A stretch of 64,000 nt of DNA from Pseudomonas sp. R-28-1W-6 (GCF_009799925.1 NZ_WELK01000001.1:372001-436000); one strand, 5' to 3'. Shown: positions 1 to 9,102, numbered from the stretch's first letter. Made by a program: numbers and translations. Notes: generated from the letters alone by a model not told the origin.

Positions 1-2148
1 TGCCAGGCCGTGGCCGCCCCGCTCGGCCGCCAGCTGGTGCTGGCCGGCGCCGGCTCCGGCAAGACCCGCGTGCTGGTGCACCGCATCGCCTGGCTGATCC
101 AGATCGTGGGCGCCTCTCCCTACAGCATCCTGTCGGTGACCTTCACCAACAAGGCCGCGGCCGAGATGCGCCAGCGCATCGAGCAGATGCTCGGCCTCAA
201 CCCCAACGGCATGTGGGTCGGCACCTTCCACGGCCTGGCCCACCGCATCCTGCGCGCCCACTGGCAGGAAGCCGGGCTGGCAGAAAACTTCCAGATCCTC
301 GACTCCGACGACCAGCAGCGCCTGGTCAAGCGGGTGATCCGCGAGCTGGGCCTGGATGAGCAGCGCTGGCCGGCCAAGCAGGCGCAGTGGTTCATCAACG
401 GCCAGAAGGACGAAGGCCTGCGGCCGAAGAACATCCAGGCCGGCGGCGATCTGTTCCTCGCCACCATGCTGAAGATCTACGAGGCCTACGAAGCGGCCTG
501 CGCGCGCACCGGGGTGATCGACTTCGCCGAGCTGCTGCTGCGCGCCCTCGACCTGTGGCGCGACAACCCGGGCCTGCTGGCGCACTACCAGCAGCGCTTC
601 AAGCACATCCTGGTCGACGAGTTCCAGGACACCAACGCCGTGCAGTACGCCTGGCTGCGCTTCCTCGCCAAGGGCGGCGAGAGCCTGATGGTGGTGGGCG
701 ACGACGACCAGTCGATCTACGGCTGGCGCGGCGCCAAGATCGAGAACATCCAGCAGTACAGCAGCGACTTCCCCGACGCGCAGATGATCCGCCTGGAGCA
801 GAACTACCGCTCCACCGCCGGCATCCTCAAGGCCGCCAACGCGCTGATCGCCAACAACAACGGCCGGCTGGGCAAGGAACTGTGGACCGACGGCGACGAC
901 GGCGAGCCGCTGTGCCTGTACGCCGCCTTCAACGAGCACGACGAAGCGCGCTACGTGGTCGAGAGCATCGAGCGGGCATTGAAGACCGGCCTCAGCCGCA
1001 GCGAAATCGCCATCCTGTACCGCTCCAACGCCCAGTCGCGGGTGCTGGAAGAGGCCCTGCTGCGGGAAAAAATCCCGTATCGCATCTATGGCGGCCAGCG
1101 CTTCTTCGAGCGCGCCGAGATCAAGAACGCGGTGGCCTACCTGCGCCTGCTCGACGGCCGGCACAACGATGCCGCCCTGGAGCGGGTGATCAACGTGCCG
1201 ACCCGCGGCGTCGGCGAGAAGACCATCGAGGCGATCCGCGAACACGCGCGCCACAGCGAGCTGTCGATGTGGGCGGCGATGCAGCAGCTGATCGCCAACA
1301 AGGCCCTGCCCGGCCGCGCCGCCGGCGCCCTGGCCGCCTTCGTCGAGCTGATCGAAAACCTCGCCGCCAAGACCCTGGACATGCCGCTGCACCTGATGGC
1401 GCAGACGGTCATCGAGCAGAGCGGGCTGATCGCCTGGCACCAGGCCGAGAAAGGCGAGAAGGCCCAGGCGCGGGTGGAAAACCTCGAGGAACTGGTCAGC
1501 GCCGCGCGCAACTTCGAGAATAACGAGGAAGAGGAAATGAGTCCGCTGGCGGCCTTCCTCACCCACGCCTCCCTGGAAGCCGGCGACACCCAGGCCGACG
1601 AGCACGAAGAAAGCATCCAGCTGATGACCCTGCACAGCGCCAAGGGCCTGGAATTCCCCATGGTGTTCCTGGTCGGCATGGAAGAAGGCCTGTTCCCGCA
1701 CAAGATGAGCCTGGAAGAACCCGGCCGCCTGGAGGAGGAACGCCGCCTGGCCTATGTCGGCGTGACCCGCGCCATGCAGCACCTGGTGCTGACCTACGCC
1801 GAGACCCGCCGCCTGTACGGCAGCGAGACCTACAACAAGGTGTCGCGCTTCGTCCGCGAGATTCCACCGGCGCTGATCCAGGAAGTGCGCCTGTCCAACA
1901 GCGTCAGCCGCCCTTACGGCAGCGGCAGTTCGAGTAGCGGCAGCACCAGCAGCATGAGCATGTTCGCCAACGCCGAAGTCCCGGATACCGGCTTTCGCCT
2001 CGGCCAGCACGTGCGCCACGCGCTGTTCGGCGACGGGGTGATCCTCAACTTCGAGGGCAGCGGCGCCCAGGCGCGGGTGCAGGTCAACTTCGAGGCCGAG
2101 GGCAGCAAGTGGCTGATGCTCGGCTACGCCAAGCTGGAGGCGCTGTAA
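1..2148 (+). CDS. uvrD: DNA helicase II UvrD, 3' part (start lies left of the window)
   Basis: Superfamily 1A 3'-5' DNA helicase acting in nucleotide excision repair and mismatch repair. The frame is open from base 1. A GTG at 10 is in frame but falls inside the conserved sequence just before the Walker A motif, so the true start is upstream and only about 20-25 N-terminal residues are missing. Visible motifs in order are GAGSGKT (Walker A), TFTNKAA (Ia), DEFQDTN (Walker B), GDDDQSIYGWRGA (III), QNYRS (IV), TLHSAKGLEFP (V) and VGVTRA (VI). A Ser/Gly-rich linker near 1910-1960 is followed by a C-terminal Tudor-like end (HALFGDGVI), as in full-length UvrD. It ends with TAA 10 bases before a 63 bp palindromic element. 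Confidence 0.97.
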   Translation, partial: CQAVAAPLGRQLVLAGAGSGKTRVLVHRIAWLIQIVGASPYSILSVTFTNKAAAEMRQRIEQMLGLNPNGMWVGTFHGLAHRILRAHWQEAGLAENFQILDSDDQQRLVKRVIRELGLDEQRWPAKQAQWFINGQKDEGLRPKNIQAGGDLFLATMLKIYEAYEAACARTGVIDFAELLLRALDLWRDNPGLLAHYQQRFKHILVDEFQDTNAVQYAWLRFLAKGGESLMVVGDDDQSIYGWRGAKIENIQQYSSDFPDAQMIRLEQNYRSTAGILKAANALIANNNGRLGKELWTDGDDGEPLCLYAAFNEHDEARYVVESIERALKTGLSRSEIAILYRSNAQSRVLEEALLREKIPYRIYGGQRFFERAEIKNAVAYLRLLDGRHNDAALERVINVPTRGVGEKTIEAIREHARHSELSMWAAMQQLIANKALPGRAAGALAAFVELIENLAAKTLDMPLHLMAQTVIEQSGLIAWHQAEKGEKAQARVENLEELVSAARNFENNEEEEMSPLAAFLTHASLEAGDTQADEHEESIQLMTLHSAKGLEFPMVFLVGMEEGLFPHKMSLEEPGRLEEERRLAYVGVTRAMQHLVLTYAETRRLYGSETYNKVSRFVREIPPALIQEVRLSNSVSRPYGSGSSSSGSTSSMSMFANAEVPDTGFRLGQHVRHALFGDGVILNFEGSGAQARVQVNFEAEGSKWLMLGYAKLEAL

Positions 2149-2158
2149 CAGCTCTGCC

Positions 2159-2221
2159 GTAGGGTGCGCCCTGCGCACCGCGAACCCCGCGCATCTCCCA
2201 GGTGCGCACGGCGCACCCTAC
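2159..2221. repeat. 63 bp palindromic intergenic element, copy 1
   Basis: Starts GTAGGGTGCGCC and ends GGCGCACCCTAC; the 21 bp arms can pair around a variable 21 bp centre. It has exactly the same length as copies at 7748, 9021 and 12205. It lies just after uvrD and could fold as a hairpin in the transcript. Confidence 0.85.
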
Positions 2222-2298
2222 AGAAGCACCGTTCCGCCGGTCAGCTTCCTGCGCCCGTTCCAGCGGCCTCGCCATACTGGTGAGCGGAGGTGCATCCC

Positions 2299-2874
2299 AT
2301 GCCCCGCTCGAACCCGTCCGCCGCACAGATTCTCGACTGCGCCCTGCACCTGGCCGACCGCTGCGGCTGGGAGCGCCTGCACCTGCATGAGGTCGCCGCC
2401 GAGCTGGACAGCGACCTGGCCGCCATCGCCCGCCACTACCGACAGAAGGACGAGCTGGTCGAAGCCTGGTTCGACCGCGCCGACCAGGCCCTGCTGGCCC
2501 GCGCCAAAGCTGCCGACCTGCCCGGCCTGAGCGCGGAGAAGCGCCTGGAGGAACTGCTGGTGGCCTGGCTGGCCAGCCTCGCCACGCACCGTGGGGTGAC
2601 CGGGCAGATGCTGCTGTACAAGCTGGAACCGGGGCACATCCACCTGCAGCTCGGCGGCCTGCTGCGCATCAGCCGTACCGTGCAGTGGTGGCGCGAGGCC
2701 GCACTGCGGGAGAACCTGCATCTCTCGCGCATCGCCGAGGAGAGCCTGCTGACCGCCGCCTACCTGCGCACCTTCGTGCACTGGCTGCGCCACTCCGCGG
2801 AGGGCGAGGCCGAATTGCGCGCCCTGCTGCGCCGCCAGTTGCGCCGTGGCCCGCTGCGCTGGCTGCTCAGGTAA
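2299..2874 (+). CDS. TetR-like transcriptional regulator
   Basis: 191 residues. The N-terminal ~50 residues look like a TetR HTH (a helix starting AAQILDCALHLADRCG, then a recognition-helix region ending ARHYRQKDEL). The rest is helical, as in a ligand-binding domain. I chose ATG 2299 because GGAGG at 2286-2290 lies 8 bases upstream; the in-frame GTG at 2290 overlaps that site. The HTH is divergent from textbook TetR, so the family call is good but not certain. It follows uvrD on the same strand after the palindromic element. No ligand or target can be deduced. Confidence 0.8.
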   Translation: MPRSNPSAAQILDCALHLADRCGWERLHLHEVAAELDSDLAAIARHYRQKDELVEAWFDRADQALLARAKAADLPGLSAEKRLEELLVAWLASLATHRGVTGQMLLYKLEPGHIHLQLGGLLRISRTVQWWREAALRENLHLSRIAEESLLTAAYLRTFVHWLRHSAEGEAELRALLRRQLRRGPLRWLLR

Positions 2875-2887
2875 CCCCCCGGCTTTT

Positions 2888-2951
2888 GTGGGAGCGGCTT
2901 TAGCCGCGATGCTCTGCAGGAAAAAGGCATCGCGGCTAAAGCCGCTCCCAC
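2888..2951. repeat. REP palindrome pair, likely bidirectional terminator
   Basis: A perfect 25 bp inverted repeat (2888-2912 against 2927-2951) with a 14-base loop. Each arm is of the GTGGGAGCGGCTTTAGCCGC type found as REP sequence across Pseudomonas. It sits between the convergent TetR gene (ends 2874) and the PaiB-type gene (ends 2985), where it could end both transcripts. Confidence 0.9.
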
Positions 2952-2984
2952 ATGCGAGTCACCCCGTGCTTTGGCTCCGCCCGC

Positions 2985-3617
2985 TCAGGGCAGGCGCTCC
3001 ATACAGCCGGCCAACCGCCGCTCGCTTTCCCGCGGCGACGCGGCCAACCCGTCGCGCACCCCGGCGAAATCGGCGGCGCTCTTGTTCTGGCTGAGCTTGA
3101 AGCTGCCCTCGATGCGGCTGATCGGCAGGGCGAAGCCGACGATGGCGCGCAGCATGCTGTCGATATACTCGCTCGGCGCATCGCTCACCGCCCACGGCCG
3201 TGCGCGGCGCTGTTCGTGCTTGTCGCTCAGCGCGCTGACCAGCGCCAGCAGGCGCTCGCGCTGGTCGAACACCTCGGCGCGGCCATGGGCGTGCACCGCC
3301 TGGTAGTTCCAGGTCGGCACCACCTTGCCGTGCTCGGCCTTGGCCGGGTAGAAGCTCGGGCTGACATAGGCCTCGGCACCCTGGAACACCACCAGCACCT
3401 CGGCGCCGTCGGCCAGGGCCCGCCACTGCGGGTTGGCCCGGGCGAAGTGGCCGTACAGGGTGCCGAACTCGCCCTCGCCCGGCGCCAGCAGCAGCGGCAG
3501 ATGACTGGCCTGCAGGCCATGCTCACCCTGGCTGACCAGGGTGGCCACGCCACTGTGCTCGATCAAGCCGTGCAGTTCGGCCAGCTCGCTGACGGCAAAC
3601 GCCTTGGGGATATACAT
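2985..3617 (-). CDS. PaiB-family FMN-binding negative regulator / flavoprotein
   Basis: 210 residues, full length for the PaiB family, which has a split-barrel flavin-binding fold. Family signatures in order: MYIPKAF at the N-terminus, HLPLLL, GHFARANPQW, YVSPSFY, VVPTWNYQAVHAHG, and FKLSQNKSAADFAGV near the C-terminus. The name comes from Bacillus PaiB, but most members are uncharacterised and may be flavin-dependent enzymes rather than repressors. ATG 3617 has GAGG 7 bases upstream. It is divergent from the Tim44-domain gene. The shared upstream region holds two similar words, ACAGATGTAC and ACAGTTGTAC, but I cannot assign them to a regulator. Confidence 0.9.
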   Translation of the reverse strand: MYIPKAFAVSELAELHGLIEHSGVATLVSQGEHGLQASHLPLLLAPGEGEFGTLYGHFARANPQWRALADGAEVLVVFQGAEAYVSPSFYPAKAEHGKVVPTWNYQAVHAHGRAEVFDQRERLLALVSALSDKHEQRRARPWAVSDAPSEYIDSMLRAIVGFALPISRIEGSFKLSQNKSAADFAGVRDGLAASPRESERRLAGCMERLP

Positions 3618-3777
3618 GCAGACACCTCGCTAGAAACGCGCAAGGCACAGATGTACCGCAAGCCCGCCAGGGCGAACAGACACAGTTGTACATAAATCCG
3701 GAAACACACTGGGCTGGCCTTTGCCCGCCGGACTGGGCAGGATGGCGCGCGTACCACCACATTACCGGGATACCCTC

Positions 3778-4617
3778 ATGCAGCGCTTTCTCAGCATCGC
3801 CCTGGCTCTGTGCCTGGGCCTGACTCTCAGCCTCGACGCCAGCGCCAAGCGCATGGGCGGCGGCAAGACCTTCGGCTCCGCGCCGACCCACCAGACCCGC
3901 CAGGCCGATGCGCCAACCGCCGCACCGACCACTGCCACCGGCACTGCCGCCACCGCCGGGCGTACCGCGCCGGCCGCCAGCGGCGCTTCGCGCTGGCTCG
4001 GCCCACTGGCCGGCATCGCCGCCGGCGGCCTGCTCGCCTCGATGTTCATGGGCGACGGCTTCGAAGGCATCCAGTTGCTCGACATCCTCCTGCTCGGCCT
4101 GGTCGCCTTCGTCATCTTCCGCCTGATCGCCTCGCGCCGTCAGGCCCAGGGCCAGCCGGCCATGCCCGGCGGCATGCAGCGGCAGATGCCGCAGCAAGCG
4201 ATCTTCGGTGCTGGCGGCGCCGCCGCCCGTCCGGTGATCAAGGCCCCGGCCTGGTTCGACGAGCAGCGCTTCATCGCCGCCGGCCGCGAGCACTTCCTCG
4301 CCCTGCAGCAGCACTGGGACGCCGCCGAAATGGACAAGATCGGCGAGTTCGTCACCCCGCAGATGCTCAGCTTCCTCAAGGAAGAACGCGCCAGCCTGGG
4401 CGAGGGCTTCCAGTCCACCTACATCGACGACCTCGATGCGCAGCTCGACGGCATCGACGAGCTGGCCGACAAGACCGTCGCCACCCTGACCTTCCGCGGC
4501 GTGGCCAAGACCTCGCGCTTCGACCAGGGCGAAGCCTTCAGCGAAAGCTGGCGCATGGAGCGGGTCAACGGCGAGAACCAGCCCTGGCTGGTGGCCGGCA
4601 TCCGCCAGAACGGCTGA
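3778..4617 (+). CDS. Tim44-domain membrane protein
   Basis: 279 residues. N-terminal signal-like helix (LSIALALCLGLTLSLDASA), then a Gly/Thr/Ala-rich linker and a second hydrophobic pair around residues 75-120 (GGLLASMFMG, LDILLLGLVAFVIFRLIA). The C-terminal ~110 residues (from about 160) have a Tim44-like lipid-binding domain pattern: FIAAGREHFLALQQHWDAA, VTPQMLSFL and SESWRMERV. Bacterial Tim44-like proteins are thought to attach to the inner membrane; their role is unclear. ATG 3778 is preferred over the upstream in-frame ATG at 3742 because it starts directly with the signal segment. A strong terminator follows. Confidence 0.85.
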   Translation: MQRFLSIALALCLGLTLSLDASAKRMGGGKTFGSAPTHQTRQADAPTAAPTTATGTAATAGRTAPAASGASRWLGPLAGIAAGGLLASMFMGDGFEGIQLLDILLLGLVAFVIFRLIASRRQAQGQPAMPGGMQRQMPQQAIFGAGGAAARPVIKAPAWFDEQRFIAAGREHFLALQQHWDAAEMDKIGEFVTPQMLSFLKEERASLGEGFQSTYIDDLDAQLDGIDELADKTVATLTFRGVAKTSRFDQGEAFSESWRMERVNGENQPWLVAGIRQNG

Positions 4618-4634
4618 TCCACAAGCACTACCAG

Positions 4635-4660
4635 AAACCCGGGCGCGTCCCGGGTTTTTT
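4635..4660 (+). terminator. Rho-independent terminator of the Tim44-domain gene
   Basis: Perfect 9 bp stem AAACCCGGG / CCCGGGTTT around the loop CGCGT, running directly into a T tract to 4660. It starts 18 bases after the stop codon. Confidence 0.92.
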
Positions 4661-4746
4661 ATGCCCGCGCCCAGCCCAGCGCATTCCACCTTGAACTTGC
4701 CCCCGCTTGCGCTAGATTCTGCCCACCACCCCACGAGGACATCGTC

Positions 4747-5115
4747 ATGATCGGATACTCAATGATCGGCACCGCCGACCTGGACAAAGCCAAGGCCTTC
4801 TACGGCGAGCTGCTCGCCGAACTGGGCGCCAAGCTGGTGATGGATGTCGGCCGCGCGGCGTTCTACGGCAAGGCCCCGGGCCAGCCGATGCTCGGCGTGT
4901 GCCGGCCCTACGACAAGCAGCCGGCCAGCGTCGGCAATGGCAGCATGATCGCCCTGGCCGCCGGCTCGCGGGACAACGTCGACAAGCTGTATGCCAAGGC
5001 CATCAGCCTCGGCGCCAGCGACGAGGGCGCCCCCGGCGAGCGCATGCCGGGCTTCTACGCCGGCTACTTCCGCGACCTGGACGGCCACAAGCTGGCCTTC
5101 GTCCACATGGGCTGA
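4747..5115 (+). CDS. VOC (glyoxalase/dioxygenase fold) protein
   Basis: 122 residues forming one VOC domain. The typical N-terminal pattern MIGYSMIGTADLDKAKAFYGELL and the C-terminal GYFRDLDGHKLAFVHMG match small glyoxalase/bleomycin-resistance-like proteins. Substrate is unknown. ATG 4747 follows GAGGAC about 8 bases upstream. The stop lies 11 bases before the next gene, so the two are probably co-transcribed. Confidence 0.88.
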   Translation: MIGYSMIGTADLDKAKAFYGELLAELGAKLVMDVGRAAFYGKAPGQPMLGVCRPYDKQPASVGNGSMIALAAGSRDNVDKLYAKAISLGASDEGAPGERMPGFYAGYFRDLDGHKLAFVHMG

Positions 5116-5126
5116 AGCCTGCGCGC

Positions 5127-5561
5127 ATGCACACCCTGTACCTGGATACCGAGTTCACCAGCCTGAGCGCCGACTACCGGCTGATCAGCCTGGCCCTGGT
5201 CGACCCCACCGGCGCCGAGTTCTACGTGGAGCTCAGCGACGGCTGGGACGCCGCCGACTGCTCCGAATTCGTCCAGGACATCGTCCTGCCGCAGCTCGAC
5301 CCGGCCCGCCACGGCCACAGCCGCAGCCAGGCCCGCGCCGCCCTGCAGCAATTCCTGCAGGGCTACAGCGCCGTGGAAATCGTCAGCGACGCCCTGGCCT
5401 GGGACTGGCCGCTGCTGCTCGAACTGCTCGGCCGCCCCGGCCTGCCCGCCCATGTCAGCTGCCGGGAAGACACCACGCTACTCAGCGATCTCGACGAGGC
5501 GGCGATCCCCCACCACGCCCTGCTCGATGCCCGTCTGATGAGCCGCGCGGCCAAACCCTAG
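5127..5561 (+). CDS. 3'-5' exoribonuclease, Rv2179c/RNase AS-like
   Basis: 144 residues. The N-terminal LYLDTEFT carries the acidic DxE pair of a DEDD exonuclease; a second acidic region (VSDALAWDWPLL) and a C-terminal HHALLDARLM complete the DnaQ-like active site. This pattern fits the Rv2179c-like family, which in Mycobacterium trims 3' ends of RNA. ATG 5127 lies 11 bases after the VOC gene. The Tyr/His variant cannot be used to define substrate here. Confidence 0.8.
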   Translation: MHTLYLDTEFTSLSADYRLISLALVDPTGAEFYVELSDGWDAADCSEFVQDIVLPQLDPARHGHSRSQARAALQQFLQGYSAVEIVSDALAWDWPLLLELLGRPGLPAHVSCREDTTLLSDLDEAAIPHHALLDARLMSRAAKP

Positions 5562-5701
5562 GGGTTGGCCCAGCGCCACGCGCGACGGCAAACGTTAACG
5601 GCCGCACAAGCCATCGACTCGCCACACAAGCGTCACGCCTCCGTCTTCTTCCCTCGCTAGCGTCAGAGCTCCGTCGCCATCCTCCCAGAAGGAACCGAAC
5701 C

Positions 5702-7705
5702 GTGAGCCTCGATCCCCACAACGCCGTGCTGTTTGGCAGCGGCGATGAACTCCCCAGCAACCATTCCCACAACCCGCACATGAGCGAGCTGATCGACCAG
5801 CGCCGGCGCCAGCTGCTGGCCGGCGGCGCGGCCCTCGGCGCGCTGGGTTTCCTCGGCGTCAGCCTGCCCCAGGCGGTGCAAGCCGCCGAGCAGAGCGCAG
5901 CCGCGCGGCCGCCGTTCGGCAAGCGCAACCGCCTGCCGTTCGACGCCGTGGTGGTCAGCCGCAGCGACGCCATCACGGTGCCCGCCGGTTACCGCGCCAC
6001 CGCCTTCGTGCCCTGGGGCACGCCGATCTGCGGGCGCTACCCGGCCTTCCTCGAAGACGCCAGCAACAGCGCCCAGGACCAGGCCGAGCAGGTCGGCATG
6101 CACCACGACGGCATGCACTTCTTCCCCCTCGACGCGCAGCGCAGCCTGATCGGCGGGCGCCAGTCCAACCACGGCCTGCTGGTGTTCAACAACGAATACA
6201 TCGACGCCCCGCTGCTGCACCCCAACGGCCCGACCACGGTGGACGGCAAGCGCAGCTCGGCCGAGGAAGTGCGCAAGGAAATCAACGCCCACGGCGTGAC
6301 CATCATCGAGATCCGCCGCGACGTGCGCGGCGACTGGCAGGTGGTGCCCGGCCGCTACAACCGCCGCGTCACCGCCGCCACGCCGATGCAGATGGCCGGC
6401 CCGGCGCGCGGCCACGCCCTGCTCAGGACCCTGCACAGTCCGGACGGCAGCGCCAGCCGCGGCACCCAGAACAACTGCGCCAACGGCTACACGCCCTGGG
6501 GCACCTACCTGACCTGCGAGGAAAACTGGGCCGGCTACTTCGCCAGCCGCGACGCCGACCTGCCGCGCGAACTGAAGCGCTACGGCCTGCGCAGCAGCAG
6601 CCGCTTCGGCTGGGAAACCCTGCCCGGCGACGAGTTCCAGCGCTTCGACGCCACCCGCAAGGCCGCCACGGCGGAAGGCGACTACCGCAACGAACCCAAC
6701 CACTTCGGCTGGATCGTCGAGATCGACCCCTTCGACCCCGACTCCACCCCGGTCAAGCACAGCGCCCTCGGCCGCTTCGCCCACGAAGGCCTGATCTTCG
6801 CCCCGGTGCAGGCCGGCAAGCCGCTGGTGTGCTACTCCGGCGACGACTCGCAGAACGAATACATCTACAAGTACGTCAGCCGTGCCAAGTACCGGCCGCT
6901 GCTGCGCCAGCCGGTCCGCCTGCTGGACGAGGGCACCCTCTACGTGGCCCGCTTCAACGCCGACGGCAGCGGCGACTGGCTGGCCCTGGATATCAATGAC
7001 GCCGCCTTCCAGGCCGCCTGCAGCGCCGCCGGGGTCAGCTTCGCCGACCAAGGCGAGGTGCTGATCAACACCCGTCTGGCCGCCGACATCGCCGGCGCCA
7101 CCAAGATGGACCGCCCGGAATGGGGTGCGGTCAACCCGGACAACGGCGAGGTGTACTTCACCCTGACCAACAACAGCTCGCGCACCGTGGCGGATGCCGC
7201 CAACCCGCGCGCGGCCAACCCCTACGGGCACATCATCCGCTGGCGCGAAGACCGTCGCGACCATGCCGGCCAGCGCTTCGCCTGGGACCTGTTCCTGCTC
7301 GCCGGGCCGCAGGCCGACAGCCGCGGCCCCAGCGGCGCGGCGCTGGACGAGAGCAACATCCTGGCCAGCCCGGACGGCCTGTGGTTCGACCCGGACGGCC
7401 GCCTGTGGATCCAGACCGACATGAGCGGCAGCCAGCTGGCCAGCGGCCCGTTCGGCCACAACCAGATGCTGGTGGCGGACCCGCGCAGCGGCGAGATCAA
7501 GCGCTTCCTCACCGGCCCGATCGGCGCCGAAGTCACCGGCATCAGCGCCACGCCGGACTTCCGCACCCTGTTCGTGAATATCCAGCACCCAGGCGAAGGC
7601 TCCAGCGCCGGCAACCTGCTCAGCACCTGGCCGGACGGCCCCGGCCGGCGCCCACGCTCGGCCACCGTGGTGATCACCCGCGAGGACGGCAAGCGCCTGC
7701 TCTAA
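5702..7705 (+). CDS. phoX: PhoX-family phosphatase, Tat-exported
   Basis: 667 residues. The start is GTG 5702, with AGAAGGA about 8 bases upstream. Near residues 30-60 there is a twin-arginine signal (RRRQLLAGGAALGALGF...AVQAAEQ), preceded by an unusually long hydrophilic N-region, which is typical of PhoX. The body has the family (DUF839) landmarks GMHFFPLD, LVFNNEYID, NNCANGYTPWGTYLTCEENW, FGWIVEIDPFD, KHSALGRFAHEG, YSGDDSQNEYIYKYV and WFDPDGRLWIQTDMSG. PhoX enzymes are Ca2+/Fe-dependent periplasmic phosphatases of phosphate starvation. I looked for a Pho box upstream and found no convincing 7-4-7 direct repeat. Confidence 0.9.
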   Translation: MSLDPHNAVLFGSGDELPSNHSHNPHMSELIDQRRRQLLAGGAALGALGFLGVSLPQAVQAAEQSAAARPPFGKRNRLPFDAVVVSRSDAITVPAGYRATAFVPWGTPICGRYPAFLEDASNSAQDQAEQVGMHHDGMHFFPLDAQRSLIGGRQSNHGLLVFNNEYIDAPLLHPNGPTTVDGKRSSAEEVRKEINAHGVTIIEIRRDVRGDWQVVPGRYNRRVTAATPMQMAGPARGHALLRTLHSPDGSASRGTQNNCANGYTPWGTYLTCEENWAGYFASRDADLPRELKRYGLRSSSRFGWETLPGDEFQRFDATRKAATAEGDYRNEPNHFGWIVEIDPFDPDSTPVKHSALGRFAHEGLIFAPVQAGKPLVCYSGDDSQNEYIYKYVSRAKYRPLLRQPVRLLDEGTLYVARFNADGSGDWLALDINDAAFQAACSAAGVSFADQGEVLINTRLAADIAGATKMDRPEWGAVNPDNGEVYFTLTNNSSRTVADAANPRAANPYGHIIRWREDRRDHAGQRFAWDLFLLAGPQADSRGPSGAALDESNILASPDGLWFDPDGRLWIQTDMSGSQLASGPFGHNQMLVADPRSGEIKRFLTGPIGAEVTGISATPDFRTLFVNIQHPGEGSSAGNLLSTWPDGPGRRPRSATVVITREDGKRLL

Positions 7706-7747
7706 GCACCGGGGGCACATGCTTTGCCCGCCCCTCACGGCCCTGGC

Positions 7748-7810
7748 GTAGGGTGCGCCCTGCGCACCAGAGAGCCGTGCGGGGCCGCTGGTGCGCGCGG
7801 CGCACCCTAC
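7748..7810. repeat. 63 bp palindromic intergenic element, copy 2
   Basis: Same arms as copy 1 (GTAGGGTGCGCC...GGCGCACCCTAC) with a different centre. It lies between the convergent phoX and YbaK genes. The rest of 7811-7953 shows nothing recognisable. Confidence 0.85.
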
Positions 7811-7953
7811 GGGAGAGCCCCCGCGCAGGCTGCGCCTTGGCGCTCAGTGCGGGCGCCCGACCCGGCGCAGCCGCCGCCGCGCCAGCGAACGGCGGAACCA
7901 GAAGCATGGCTGCATCCGCGGCGGCAGCGACTGCCCGCCGCGGCCCTTGCGGC

Positions 7954-8418
7954 TCAGTGACACAGCTCGCAGACCTCGGCATGCGGCACCAGCTTGAGGA
8001 ACTGCTCCATCTCCAGGTGCACCAGGTTCTCGTGGTCGCCGGCCTCCAGGTAGATGTCCTGCTGCCGGGTCAGCAGCGGGTCGATCAGCATCTGCATGCC
8101 ATAGGGCTCTCCCAGCGCCGGCACCGCACCCACCTCGCAGTCGCTGAACAGGCCGGCGACGGTCGCCTCGTTGCTCAGTTGCCAGTCCGTCTTGCCCTGG
8201 CGCACCCGGCCCAGATTCAGATGACGGCTGGCCGGCACCACCGCCATCAGGAACCGCCCGTGGCGATCGTCGAGGATCACCGACTTGGCCACCCGCTCGG
8301 CCGGCACATAGGCCACCCGCGCCGACTCCAGGCTGGTGGCCGAATGCGGATGGGCCACCAGTTCGAATTTGCAGCGCGCACTGGCCAGGCTGCGCTGTAC
8401 GGTTGTCGCCATGCTCAT
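7954..8418 (-). CDS. YbaK/EbsC-type aminoacyl-tRNA deacylase
   Basis: 154 residues; one YbaK/ProX editing domain. Members hydrolyse mischarged tRNAs. Recognisable parts are the N-terminal FELVAHPHSATSLESARVAYVPAERVAKSVILDD, a basic strand after it, and the C-terminal DIYLEAGDHENLVHLEMEQF. Which mischarged tRNA is edited cannot be told from sequence. ATG 8418 follows GGAGG at 8425-8429 with 6 bases spacing. It is divergent from the SMI1/KNR4 gene. Two copies of CTGTATAAA, at 8474 and 8526, lie in the shared upstream region and may be -10 elements. Confidence 0.87.
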   Translation of the reverse strand: MSMATTVQRSLASARCKFELVAHPHSATSLESARVAYVPAERVAKSVILDDRHGRFLMAVVPASRHLNLGRVRQGKTDWQLSNEATVAGLFSDCEVGAVPALGEPYGMQMLIDPLLTRQQDIYLEAGDHENLVHLEMEQFLKLVPHAEVCELCH

Positions 8419-8563
8419 GTCGCACCTCCCGGTCCCGACCCTTGCCGGGGCACTCAGGTAAACACTCCACCTGCTGTATAAATTTTAGCCAATATGCGGG
8501 GGCTTTTTCCTCCCGCCACGCACTACTGTATAAAGCGCATCCCATTGCACGAGGACCGTCCCC

Positions 8564-8971
8564 ATGGAAGAAGTCATCGAACAGCTGCGCGAACTCAACG
8601 AGCCGGTGCCGGTACCCCTGGAGCTGCCGGAAGAGGAAACCCTGGTGGAAATCCAGGAGCAGATCCTCATCCACCTGCCCTTCGAGCTGCGCGAGTTCCT
8701 GCTCAAGGTCAGCGACGTGGTCTACGGCCGCCTGGAGCCGGTCACCGCCGCCGACCCGCACTCGCACACCTACCTGCCGGAAGTCGCCTCGGTGGCCTGG
8801 GACCTCGGCCTGCCGCGCGACCTGGTGCCGCTGTGCCAGGACGGCCGCGACTACTACGCGGTGGACGTGGAAGGCACTGTCTGGCTGTGGGACGGCGACG
8901 AAGGCGAACTGACCGACGAGAGCTGGGACTCGGTATGGCACTGGGTTCGCGACGTCTGGCTGGAAAGCTGA
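8564..8971 (+). CDS. SMI1/KNR4-family protein
   Basis: 135 residues, acidic. The pattern LPFELREFLLKVSDVVYG followed by VASVAWDLGLPRDLVPLCQDGRDYYAVDVEGTVWLWDGDE is typical of the SMI1/KNR4 (SUKH) superfamily. SUKH proteins often act as immunity proteins to nuclease toxins, but no toxin gene adjoins this one and widely conserved stand-alone members exist in Pseudomonas. It is flanked by a divergent YbaK gene and by a 63 bp element downstream. Confidence 0.85.
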   Translation: MEEVIEQLRELNEPVPVPLELPEEETLVEIQEQILIHLPFELREFLLKVSDVVYGRLEPVTAADPHSHTYLPEVASVAWDLGLPRDLVPLCQDGRDYYAVDVEGTVWLWDGDEGELTDESWDSVWHWVRDVWLES

Positions 8972-9020
8972 AACCTCAGGACGGCTGAGTTGTACTTCAC
9001 CCGCCCCGACGCAGAGCCGT

Positions 9021-9083
9021 GTAGGGTGCGCCGCGCGCACCACAAACCACGCACAGGCCTCTGGTGCGCACGGCGCACCCTAC
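9021..9083. repeat. 63 bp palindromic intergenic element, copy 3
   Basis: GTAGGGTGCGCC...GGCGCACCCTAC, between the convergent SMI1/KNR4 gene and the histidine kinase gene. It is the only obvious structure that could stop transcription from both sides. Confidence 0.85.
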
Positions 9084-9102
9084 GCAGCCATTCGCGGCAG
9101 GA

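Noticed and set aside
5562..5701. Possible Pho box upstream of phoX (repeated CGTCA/CCGTC words)
   Set aside because: The repeats do not match the CTGTCAT 7-4-7 direct-repeat layout; phosphate control is plausible but not shown.
5663..7738. Long open frame on the minus strand opposite phoX (about 690 codons)
   Set aside because: It mirrors the codon bias of a high-G+C gene, its translation is Gly/Ala/Val/Arg filler without domains, and phoX on the other strand has clear family motifs.
8564..8971. SMI1/KNR4 protein as immunity partner of a toxin
   Set aside because: No toxin-like gene adjoins and the neighbours are housekeeping genes; more likely a stand-alone conserved member.
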